DNA from: Tangfeifania diversioriginum
GTDB lineage: Bacteria; Bacteroidota; Bacteroidia; Bacteroidales; Prolixibacteraceae
Length of the DNA: 50,575 bases
Assembly (NCBI GenBank): GCA_945873105.1
Contig: CAMCBW010000040.1
Location: forward strand, 1 to 50,575
Reading direction: 5' to 3'
In this document: in pieces, positions 43,490 to 50,575 of the stretch
Position numbering within the stretch: the stretch's first letter is position 1
Layout: each line of letters begins with the position of its first letter
Position numbers and translations under genes: made by a program
Notes under the pieces: generated by a model
Databases searched by the model: none
Told to the model about the DNA's origin: nothing
Seen by the model: the letters and a program-made list of their open reading frames with translations, nothing else

Positions 43490-43623
43490 GGCCAATTTGT
43501 TAAAGTGACAAAGCAAAGTTTTGACTAAAACAATATTAGCAAATATTTGGGAAGTAATGGTTAAGATATTGCAACTTTGAGCGTACTTTATTTGCTAACT
43601 TTCGACCAACAAATCCACACACC

Positions 43624-46005
43624 ATGAGTTCGATAGCCAGATTCTGCCTTGTTGTGGCACTGATGAATATCGGGATGATATTTGCCACAGCCGGAGCTGT
43701 CACGGCGCAGGATCGTCCAAACTATACCCGTTATGTCAACCCATTTTTAGGCACTGACTTTTTTGGACACACCTTTCCCGGAGCCTCCCTTCCTTTTGCT
43801 TTGGTCCATGTGAGCCCTGATTGTCATACTGTTGGCTGGACTTATGGTGCAGGATATACTTATGCTGACGAGTCCATTATGGGATTTAGCCATACCCATT
43901 TCAGTGGAACAGGTATGGTTAGCGGGGGGGATATCCTTTTGCAACCAATGGTTTCAAATCGGCTGAAAGTTGTTCCGGGCAGCAGGGAAAATCCTGAAGA
44001 GGGTTATCGTTCACGGTTTGACCACAAGGAGGAGCAAGCTTCTCCTGGATATTATGCTGTATACCTGAAGGATAACCAGGTGAAGGTGGAGCTGACTGCC
44101 ACCCAGAGGGCGGCCATTCACCGGTATACCTTTCCAGCCACCCTCAATGCCAGGGTAATCCTGGATGTAGGGCATCAGATTGGAACCACCCCTTCTACCG
44201 GTAAATCAAGGGTTGATATTGTCAATGACCATCAAATTGAGGGGTGCAGGAGCACAGAGCGGGGGAATGTATTTTTTGTTGCTGAATTTAGCAAGCCATT
44301 CGAGTATTACGGCACCTTTGATGCTACCTACAAAACGCCAGAGTCAGGTAACAGCGTTTTTCCCTATAAGAGCAGTGAGACCGGTGATAAAATCGGTGCC
44401 TTTGTCTCTTTCCAGACCGAGGAGAAGGAGCAGGTACTGGTGAAAGTTGCATTGTCATATGTGGATTTGGAGGGGGCGAGGAAAAACCTGAAAAGGGAGA
44501 TGCCTGATTTTGATTTCGACAAGGTAAGGAATGCGGCAGATCTAGTCTGGAACCAGGAGCTCTCCCGGATTAAAATTTCCGGCACTATTGACAAGAAGAT
44601 GGAGATTTTCTATACTGCCTTTTACCACTCCTTGCTGGCACAATACATTTCCCAGGATGTCGACGGAAGGTACATGGGTATGGATGGAAAGGTACACCGG
44701 GCGGAAGGGTATGATTTTTATGGCTCCTTCTCATGCTGGGATACCTATCGCTCCCAGCATCCCTTTCTGACTCTGGTTGCCCCGGATCATGTGAACGATT
44801 TCCTGAAGTCGATAGTTGCCAAAGCCAAGGATTTCGGTTGGATGCCAGCGCAACATTTTTTAAATGTGTACGGTGAAAGCATGGTAGGGGATCATCTTGT
44901 TCCCATAGTTGTGGATGCCTACCTGAAGGGTTTCAGGGATTTTGACGTTGAATTTGCCTACCAGGCTTTCCGCCGGAAGGCCATGGAGTTGCCCAAGCCT
45001 CCTGTTCCCGAAAGTGCAGGGCGATCAGGACTTGAATATTACCTGAAACTGGGCTATGCACCGATTGACCGGGTTACAGAGGCCGTTCCAAATACGCTGG
45101 AGCTTGCCTATGACGACTGGTGTATCGCGCAATTGGCCAAAGCGTTGGGCAAGAAGGCCGATTATGAAATCTTCATGAAGCGTGCCATGAATTACAAGAA
45201 CGTTTGGGACGGAACGTTAGGTTTTATGCGTCCCCGGAAGGCTGATGGTACTTTTCTTGAAGCGCTTAACGGACGGGAGCAGGTGATTGACACCATCGGG
45301 AAGCACACTTTTTACCGCTACTTTGATCCCTTACTGGTTGGGAGACGTCCCTCAAGGCATTATACAGAATCCAATGCATGGCAATACATCTGGTCTGTTC
45401 AGCACGACGTGCAGGGATTGATCAACCTCTTTGGTGGTAATCGAAAATTCAATGATAAACTGGATCAGTTTTTTACGATGGATCCCAATATTTCACCACC
45501 AAAGTATGTGGGCGTAGTCGGAACAATAGGTCAGTATGTGCATGGGAATCAACCTTCCCATCATGTTGCTTATCTTTACAACTATTCAGGAGAACCCTGG
45601 AAGTCGCAGCAGCGCGTCCGGCAGGTTTGCGAGCAATTGTACAACTCGGGTCCGGGGGGACTGTGCGGAAATGAAGATATGGGTTCCCTCTCTTCCTGGT
45701 TTGCCTTGAGTTCCATGGGGATCTATGCGGTAACCCCGGGTTTGCCAATCTACAACATTGGTTCACCCCTTTTTGGAAAGGTAATATTACATTTGGGGGG
45801 AGATAAGAGATTTGTCATCGAGGCTAACCAGAATTCAACGGCGAACAAGTATATCCAGTCTGCTACCTTGAATGGAGTACCCTTCAACAGAAGCTGGATA
45901 TCACATGAAGAGATAATCCAGGGAGGTTCGCTGGTTTTTGAGATGGGTGCCGAACCCAACAAGAAATGGGGAATCCAGTCTCCTCCTACCACCATGAGAC
46001 AGTAA
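43624..46005 (+). CDS. GH92 family glycosidase (alpha-mannosidase type)
   Basis: A 793-residue secreted protein with a signal peptide (about 1-29, ending TAQDR). The GH92 pattern is clear: YVNPFLGTDFFGHTFPGAS, then GAGYTYADESIMGFSHTHFSGTG in the N-terminal domain. The C-terminal (alpha/alpha)6 domain has GSFSCWDTYRSQHPF, YTESNAWQYIWSVQHDVQG and GNEDMGSLSSWFALSSMG, which hold acidic catalytic and calcium-binding residues. GH92 enzymes are calcium-dependent exo-alpha-mannosidases on N-glycans or yeast mannan. A near-consensus TAACTTTC lies just upstream. No SusC/SusD pair is adjacent, so it is not in a typical utilisation locus. Confidence 0.92.
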   Translation: MSSIARFCLVVALMNIGMIFATAGAVTAQDRPNYTRYVNPFLGTDFFGHTFPGASLPFALVHVSPDCHTVGWTYGAGYTYADESIMGFSHTHFSGTGMVSGGDILLQPMVSNRLKVVPGSRENPEEGYRSRFDHKEEQASPGYYAVYLKDNQVKVELTATQRAAIHRYTFPATLNARVILDVGHQIGTTPSTGKSRVDIVNDHQIEGCRSTERGNVFFVAEFSKPFEYYGTFDATYKTPESGNSVFPYKSSETGDKIGAFVSFQTEEKEQVLVKVALSYVDLEGARKNLKREMPDFDFDKVRNAADLVWNQELSRIKISGTIDKKMEIFYTAFYHSLLAQYISQDVDGRYMGMDGKVHRAEGYDFYGSFSCWDTYRSQHPFLTLVAPDHVNDFLKSIVAKAKDFGWMPAQHFLNVYGESMVGDHLVPIVVDAYLKGFRDFDVEFAYQAFRRKAMELPKPPVPESAGRSGLEYYLKLGYAPIDRVTEAVPNTLELAYDDWCIAQLAKALGKKADYEIFMKRAMNYKNVWDGTLGFMRPRKADGTFLEALNGREQVIDTIGKHTFYRYFDPLLVGRRPSRHYTESNAWQYIWSVQHDVQGLINLFGGNRKFNDKLDQFFTMDPNISPPKYVGVVGTIGQYVHGNQPSHHVAYLYNYSGEPWKSQQRVRQVCEQLYNSGPGGLCGNEDMGSLSSWFALSSMGIYAVTPGLPIYNIGSPLFGKVILHLGGDKRFVIEANQNSTANKYIQSATLNGVPFNRSWISHEEIIQGGSLVFEMGAEPNKKWGIQSPPTTMRQ

Positions 46006-46182
46006 ATAATAAAAAATCATTCTAAATTATTTAGGGCAATCAGACCTATTCTTTTTTTCGAACGCATAATTTGTATGTTCTAAAGGCTTGTATGATTTGA
46101 CTTCAGGAGTTGTTTGGGCTGAATTTTCACCATTTGCCCCGGAAATTCCTGCAGGTTTATACCTGATTGGCTTTTGCAACGT

Positions 46183-46214
46183 TTTGGTAACCATTGGTTG
46201 AAGTTTTATATTTG
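46183..46214 (+). promoter_or_regulatory. promoter of the etf operon
   Basis: TTTG at 46183-46186 and TATATTTG at 46207-46214 are separated by 20 bases, a full match to the Bacteroidetes -33/-7 promoter. Transcription would start near 46221, leaving a leader of about 115 bases. Confidence 0.85.
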
Positions 46215-46249
46215 CCCCCCGAAAGAATGAAATACCCAAAAGACTAATA

Positions 46250-46309
46250 CCACATGGACAGAAGATGATTGGGTGGGTATTGGCTTCGCCGATCTTCGAT
46301 TCCATGTGG
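46250..46309 (+). promoter_or_regulatory. structured leader of the etf operon
   Basis: CCACATGGA (46250-46258) pairs with TCCATGTGG (46301-46309), and inside it GAAGAT (46261-46266) pairs with ATCTTC (46292-46297). The closed loop holds a GGC-TTC-GCC mini-stem. The structure lies in the predicted leader, 25 bases before the etfB start. No U tract follows, so it is a translational or stability element if functional. I do not recognise a known riboswitch. Confidence 0.6.
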
Positions 46310-46334
46310 CCATTAAAAAACAATTTATATACAC

Positions 46335-47210
46335 ATGAAGGGTTTAAAAATAATTGTATTGGCCAAGCAGGTTCCCGACACCAGAAATGTGGGGAAAGAT
46401 GCCATGAAGGCTGACGGAACCGTTAACAGGGCTGCACTTCCTGCAATTTTCAATCCGGAAGATCTCAATGCGCTTGAACTGGCACTGAGAGTAAAAGATA
46501 CAGTCCCGGGTTCAGTCATCACCATCCTGACAATGGGTCCCGGCAGGGCTGCAGAGATCATCCGTGAAGGATTGTACAGGGGAGCTGACAGTGGTGTATT
46601 GTTGACGGACCGTGCATTTGCAGGTTCAGATACGCTAGCTACCTCCTATGCCCTGGCACAGGCTATCAAGGAGATGGGCCATTTTGACCTGATCGTAGCC
46701 GGAAGGCAAGCCATTGATGGGGATACCGCCCAGGTTGGTCCCCAGGTGGCAGAGAAGTTAAATTTGCCGCAGGTAACCTATGTTGAGGAGGTTTTGAAGG
46801 TGGAAAAGGCAGCCATCACTGTTCGCCGAAGGTTGGACAATGGGGTCGAAACCGTTAAATCACCCATGCCGATGTTGTTGACTGTCAATAGCAGTGCCCC
46901 GGATTGCCGTTCCAGGAATGTCAAAATGCTGATGAAATACAAACATGCCCGCACCATCACGGAGAAACAGGAGGCAACAGAGGATTATACCCATTTGTAC
47001 GATAACCGCCCCTTCCTTTACATCAGGGAGATGACCGTAGCGGACATCAAGGCAGATGCTGAGCAGCTTGGATTAACAGGTTCTCCCACGAAGGTGAAGA
47101 AGATCGACAATGTCGTTTTGCAGGCAAAGGATGCCAAGAAATTGAATACTGCCGATGAAGGGATCAACGATTTGATGAAAGAGCTGATTGAAAGCCATGT
47201 TATCGGTTAA
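46335..47210 (+). CDS. etfB: electron transfer flavoprotein subunit beta
   Basis: A 291-residue EtfB protein. It starts KIIVLAKQVPDT, contains FNPEDLNALELALR and GRQAIDGDTAQVGPQVAE, the AMP/nucleotide site, and a C-terminal arm that reaches over EtfA. The ETF dimer carries electrons from acyl-CoA dehydrogenases. First gene of etfB-etfA-acyl-CoA dehydrogenase. Confidence 0.95.
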   Translation: MKGLKIIVLAKQVPDTRNVGKDAMKADGTVNRAALPAIFNPEDLNALELALRVKDTVPGSVITILTMGPGRAAEIIREGLYRGADSGVLLTDRAFAGSDTLATSYALAQAIKEMGHFDLIVAGRQAIDGDTAQVGPQVAEKLNLPQVTYVEEVLKVEKAAITVRRRLDNGVETVKSPMPMLLTVNSSAPDCRSRNVKMLMKYKHARTITEKQEATEDYTHLYDNRPFLYIREMTVADIKADAEQLGLTGSPTKVKKIDNVVLQAKDAKKLNTADEGINDLMKELIESHVIG

Positions 47211-47236
47211 CGACTTCTAAAAAATTACAATACTAT

Positions 47237-48256
47237 ATGAACAACATATTTGTTTACTGTGAAGTGGAGGAGGGAATTGTATCGGAGGTAAGCCTCGAAC
47301 TTCTCACAAAAGGCCGGAGCCTGGCCAGTCAATTGGCTTGTCAGCTGGAAGCAGTGTTAATTGGGTCCGGACTAAAGGGTGTAGAGAAGCAAATTCTCCC
47401 TTTTGGGGTGGATGTACTGCACATTGCAGATGATGCCAGGTTGGAGCCCTATACGACGTTGCCGCACGCCGCCATTTTAAACAAGCTTTTTGCAGAGGAA
47501 AAACCTCAAATAGCCCTGATGGGTGCAACTCCGATTGGACGTGACCTTGGACCACGAGTTTCATCTGCCCTCCACAGCGGTTTGACAGCCGACTGTACCA
47601 GTCTGGAGATTGGCGACCACGAGGACAAGAAGGCCGGAATGGTCTACAAAGACCTGCTTTACCAGATCAGACCCGCATTTGGTGGCAATATCATTGCGAC
47701 CATCATCAATCCGGATTGTCGTCCCCAGATGGCCACCGTCCGTGAAGGGGTGATGAAAAAGGAGAAGATCAACGACAGTTATCCGGGTACAGTAAAAAAT
47801 CTGGAGGTATCGAAATATGTTTCAGATCTGGACTTTGCCGTGCAGATCATTGAAAGGCATACGGAGAAGAAGAAGATCAATATCAAGGGTGCCTCCATTG
47901 TGGTTTCAGGAGGTTATGGCGTTGGATCGAAAGAGAATTTTAAACTGTTGTACGATTTGGCTGCTGTTTTGGGTGCTGAAGTAGGTGCTTCCCGCGCGGC
48001 GGTAGATGCCGGTTACGCTGAACATGACCGCCAGATTGGCCAGACAGGTATTACCGTTAGGCCAAAGCTTTACATTGCCTGCGGCATTTCAGGTCAGGTA
48101 CAGCACCGTGCCGGTATGGAAGAATCCGCCCAGATTATCTCTATCAACTCCGATCCGGAGGCTCCGATCAATTCCATCGCAGATTACGTAATTACCGGGG
48201 ATATTGCAGAGATCATACCCAAGATGATCAAGTATTATAAATTAAATACGAAGTAA
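47237..48256 (+). CDS. etfA: electron transfer flavoprotein subunit alpha
   Basis: A 339-residue EtfA protein. The C-terminal FAD-binding domain shows GGYGVGSKENFKLLYDLA, VGASRAAVDAGY, GQTGITVRPKLYIACGISGQVQH and INSDPEAPI. The N-terminal domain pairs with EtfB. It receives electrons from the acyl-CoA dehydrogenase encoded next. It lies 26 bases after etfB. Whether the complex bifurcates electrons cannot be told. Confidence 0.95.
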   Translation: MNNIFVYCEVEEGIVSEVSLELLTKGRSLASQLACQLEAVLIGSGLKGVEKQILPFGVDVLHIADDARLEPYTTLPHAAILNKLFAEEKPQIALMGATPIGRDLGPRVSSALHSGLTADCTSLEIGDHEDKKAGMVYKDLLYQIRPAFGGNIIATIINPDCRPQMATVREGVMKKEKINDSYPGTVKNLEVSKYVSDLDFAVQIIERHTEKKKINIKGASIVVSGGYGVGSKENFKLLYDLAAVLGAEVGASRAAVDAGYAEHDRQIGQTGITVRPKLYIACGISGQVQHRAGMEESAQIISINSDPEAPINSIADYVITGDIAEIIPKMIKYYKLNTK

Positions 48257-48296
48257 TTGTGGTCGAATCGGGGAAATCCCAATAATATCATTCAAT

Positions 48297-50000
48297 ATGG
48301 CAAATTTTTACAACGATAATAAAGACCTGAAATTTCACCTCAATCATCCAATGATGCACAAATTGGTCTCATTGAAAGAGCGGAATTTTCTGGACAAGGA
48401 ACAATACGATTATGCTCCACTGGATTTCGAAGATGCGATGGACAGTTACGATCGTGTTTTGGAGGTAGTAGGAGAGATCAGCGGAGAGACTATCGCTTCG
48501 AACGCTGAAAGCATTGATGCCGAAGGACCGCAGGTTGTTGACGGGCATGTGCAGTATGCCAGGGGTACCCAGGAGAATCTGGATGCCCTCGTGAAAGCAG
48601 GTTTGATGGGCATTACGCTGCCCCGCAGGTTTGGCGGATTGAATTTCTCGATCGTGCCCTACATCATGGCAGCCGATATCGTCTCCCGGGCAGATGCCGG
48701 ATTTGTAAATATCTGGGGATTGCAGGATTGCGCTGAGACTTTGAATGAGTTTGCCTCAGAAGAGCAAAAGATGCGTTACCTTACTAGGGTTGTGAATGGG
48801 GAGACCATGGCAATGGACCTCACTGAGCCCGATGCCGGTTCAGACCTGCAGGCTGTGCAGTTAAAGGCCTCCTTCGATGAAAAGAGGGGCTCATGGGTCT
48901 TGAATGGCGTGAAGCGGTTTATAACCAACGGTGACGGCGACATTGCGCTTGTTTTGGCCCGCTCTGAGGAGGGTACACGGGATGGTCGCGGACTCTCCAT
49001 GTTTGTTTACGACAGAAATAGTGGCGGGGTGATTGTGCGTCGCATTGAGCACAAAATGGGGATCATTGGTTCACCCACCTGTGAGCTGGTATTCAAGAAT
49101 GCGCCTGCAGAATTGATTGGTTCCCGCAAAATGGGATTGATAAAATATGTAATGGCACTGATGAATGGTGCCCGGTTGGGTATTGCGGCCCAATCGGTAG
49201 GAATCTCCGAGGCTGCCTACCGGGAAGCACTTCAATATGCCCGGGAGCGGAAGCAGTTTGGAAAGCCAATCATCGAATTCCCGGCAGTCTTTGAGATGCT
49301 ATCAGTAATGAAAGCCAAACTGGATGCTTCCCGTACCTTGTTGTACGAGACTTCAAGGTTTGTTGACTTGTACAAGACTTACGAACAGATATCGGAAGAG
49401 CGCAAGCTGGAAGTCTCTGAACGCAATGAAATGAAGGAATCGCAGCGTTTGGCAGATTTGCTTACCCCGCTTGTCAAGGGGATTACCTCCGAATATTGCA
49501 ACCAGAATGCCTATGATGCGGTACAGATCCACGGTGGTTCCGGTTTTATGAAGGATTACCCTGTTGAAAGGATCTACAGGGATGCCCGTATTACCTCTAT
49601 TTATGAAGGTACGACCCAGCTGCAGGTGGTTGCAGCGATACGTGGCGTCACAACGGGAGGTTACCTGAAACAAATCAGGGTGTACGAAAAGGCAGAACTG
49701 AAACCAGAACTCGAAAAATTCAGGCGCATTCTAATCTCTTTGACCCAGGATTATGAAGAGGCAGTTGATAAGGTAGTCGCCTCGGGTGACGATGAATTTA
49801 TCGATTTGCATGCCCGCAGGATGGTTGAGATGGCCGGATACATTGTCATGAGCTATTTGCTGGTGCTCGACGCCAACCGCGACAACATTTATACCCGCTC
49901 TGCGCAGGTTTTCAACAAGATGGCGAAGGGGGAAGTGAAGGCAAGGGCAGAGTTTATCCGCTCTTCTTCGGTGGAAGATATCGGATTATACAAGTATTGA
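48297..50000 (+). CDS. acyl-CoA dehydrogenase
   Basis: A 567-residue flavoenzyme, longer than the usual 380. The core shows AMDLTEPDAGSDLQAV (FAD/substrate loop), MGIIGSPTCELVF, ARERKQFGKPI, and IYEGTTQLQ with Glu437 as the likely catalytic base. Extra residues at both ends, including a helical C-terminal extension of about 110 residues, resemble the long ACAD type found beside etf genes in Bacteroidetes. It removes two hydrogens from an acyl-CoA and passes electrons to the ETF encoded just upstream (40-bp gap). The chain-length preference is not known. Confidence 0.92.
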   Translation: MANFYNDNKDLKFHLNHPMMHKLVSLKERNFLDKEQYDYAPLDFEDAMDSYDRVLEVVGEISGETIASNAESIDAEGPQVVDGHVQYARGTQENLDALVKAGLMGITLPRRFGGLNFSIVPYIMAADIVSRADAGFVNIWGLQDCAETLNEFASEEQKMRYLTRVVNGETMAMDLTEPDAGSDLQAVQLKASFDEKRGSWVLNGVKRFITNGDGDIALVLARSEEGTRDGRGLSMFVYDRNSGGVIVRRIEHKMGIIGSPTCELVFKNAPAELIGSRKMGLIKYVMALMNGARLGIAAQSVGISEAAYREALQYARERKQFGKPIIEFPAVFEMLSVMKAKLDASRTLLYETSRFVDLYKTYEQISEERKLEVSERNEMKESQRLADLLTPLVKGITSEYCNQNAYDAVQIHGGSGFMKDYPVERIYRDARITSIYEGTTQLQVVAAIRGVTTGGYLKQIRVYEKAELKPELEKFRRILISLTQDYEEAVDKVVASGDDEFIDLHARRMVEMAGYIVMSYLLVLDANRDNIYTRSAQVFNKMAKGEVKARAEFIRSSSVEDIGLYKY

Positions 50001-50017
50001 TACTCCGAAAAATTGCG

Positions 50018-50050
50018 ACAAAAGCCAGTTTTATACCGGCTTTTGTTATT
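50018..50050 (+). terminator. terminator of the etf operon
   Basis: ACAAAAGCC and GGCTTTTGT form a 9-bp stem with an 11-base loop, 18 bases after the acyl-CoA dehydrogenase stop. The A-rich 5' arm and U-rich 3' arm fit an intrinsic terminator. Confidence 0.82.
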
Positions 50051-50116
50051 TAAGCAACTGATATTCAGCACTATGAATTTTATTTATTCTTTTTCCTAAA
50101 AAAAACTCACATATGT

Positions 50117-50146
50117 ATTGCCGGAAAGAAAAACTCTCTATCTTTG
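50117..50146 (+). promoter_or_regulatory. rrn operon promoter P1
   Basis: TATCTTTG at 50139-50146 is a full -7 match. ATTG at 50117-50120 lies 18 bases upstream as a -33-like element. It is followed by a GGAAGGAAAA motif (50160-50169) and GTTCATTGAA (50202-50211). Confidence 0.75.
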
Positions 50147-50288
50147 CACCCACGTTTAAGGAAGGAAAACAGCCAATAAGACTGGGAATTTTTTAAACTG
50201 AGTTCATTGAATGTCGCGACTAGAATTCCACCAGGAATTACAGAGACGACCGTAAGGCTTAATTTTTTTAGAAAAAACCTTAAAAAGT

Positions 50289-50320
50289 TTTGTATAAGAA
50301 CAAAAAACGCTTTACATTTG
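50289..50320 (+). promoter_or_regulatory. rrn operon promoter P2
   Basis: TTTG at 50289-50292 and TACATTTG at 50313-50320 are 20 bases apart, a full match. It is followed by the same GGAAGGAAAA (50366-50375) and GTTCATTGAA (50388-50397) motifs as P1, so the leader module is duplicated. Confidence 0.85.
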
Positions 50321-50565
50321 CACTCCCTTTCGGACAGTAACTCGACTAAGGTTGAGTGGAGTTTTGGAAGGAAAAAATAGAATACAAGTTCATTGAAAGA
50401 TATTGAGAAGAAGGTAAGAAGAGAAGATACTGGGTTTCGGATATTCTTTGGGTTTAAGCTGAATAGGCGCGAGTTTGTTTAGCGGGGATCTTAGGAGTAG
50501 TTTAACAGGTATTATTGAAAAGAAGTAAAGCCTGAGGTTCTAGGATATATATTAAAATTTTCTAT
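50321..50565 (+). other. 16S rRNA leader
   Basis: About 245 bases from P2 to the start of 16S rRNA. It holds a small hairpin (ACTCGAC/GTTGAGT, about 50340-50357) and the GTTCATTGAA motif, possibly part of antitermination or 16S processing. No ORF is credible. Confidence 0.7.
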
Positions 50566-50575
50566 ACAACGGAGA
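50566..50575 (+). rRNA. 16S ribosomal RNA, first bases only
   Basis: The window ends ACAACGGAGA, which aligns with the 5' end of Bacteroidetes 16S rRNA just before the conserved GTTTGATCCTGG. The call rests on this short match plus the two promoters and leader upstream. Confidence 0.65.

Noticed and set aside
46027-46323. A 98-codon minus-strand ORF before etfB
   Set aside because: It runs antisense across the etf promoter and leader hairpin and has no signal, motif or start context.

Overview
The window is chromosomal DNA from a member of the Bacteroidota, most likely order Bacteroidales in the wide sense. The evidence is recurrent TAnnTTTG promoter boxes with almost no Shine-Dalgarno sequences, a PorT-type type IX secretion protein next to ubiE, a lipoprotein TamA homologue (TamL), the order rpsU-xerC-hpf-tRNA-tuf-secE-nusG-rplKAJL-rpoBC, and a GH92 glycosidase. 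A finer placement (Marinilabiliales or Prolixibacteraceae) is only a guess.

Layout. (1) 1-1522, minus strand: a radical SAM/SPASM enzyme, cut by the left edge, translationally coupled to a small predicted lipoprotein. They match the poorly understood rSAM/lipoprotein pair of Bacteroidetes. (2) 1786-5755: a nitroreductase, then an envelope-sugar group (LPS-kinase-like protein, GT9 glycosyltransferase, DUF6165-like protein) and a short-chain dehydrogenase. (3) 5901-10239: an AIR-synthase-related protein overlapping ubiE/menG, then porT and a COG2509-type FAD dehydrogenase. (4) 10235-13440: a repeat-rich island. Composite inverted repeats flank a 590-residue secreted protein of unknown function and four tandem copies of an 82-bp unit. 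(5) 13426-17619: SpoU RNA methyltransferase divergent from tamL, then a ComEA-like helix-hairpin-helix protein. (6) 17679-32537: the translation and transcription core, including tRNA-Tyr, tRNA-Gly, tuf, secE, nusG, four ribosomal protein genes, rpoB, rpoC and a DUF3467 protein, closed by a strong terminator. (7) 32841-37469: a FIST sensor protein followed by a hybrid histidine kinase. (8) 37577-46005: accessory carbohydrate genes (Tat-exported beta-helix protein, small secreted protein, GDPD remnant, Gfo/Idh/MocA oxidoreductase, DegT aminotransferase, HdeD-like membrane protein, GH92 glycosidase). (9) 46207-50046: etfB-etfA-acyl-CoA dehydrogenase behind a clear promoter and a structured leader. 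(10) 50117-50575: two tandem rRNA promoters and the leader of an rrn operon; the window stops within the first bases of 16S rRNA.

No canonical defence system, CRISPR array, prophage or insertion sequence is visible. The points most worth a second look are the rSAM/lipoprotein pair, the symmetric repeat-flanked island with its 82-bp array, a tRNA-like element lacking an anticodon arm between tuf and secE, the structured etf leader, the duplicated rrn promoter/leader module, the FIST-kinase pair and the internally deleted GDPD gene.
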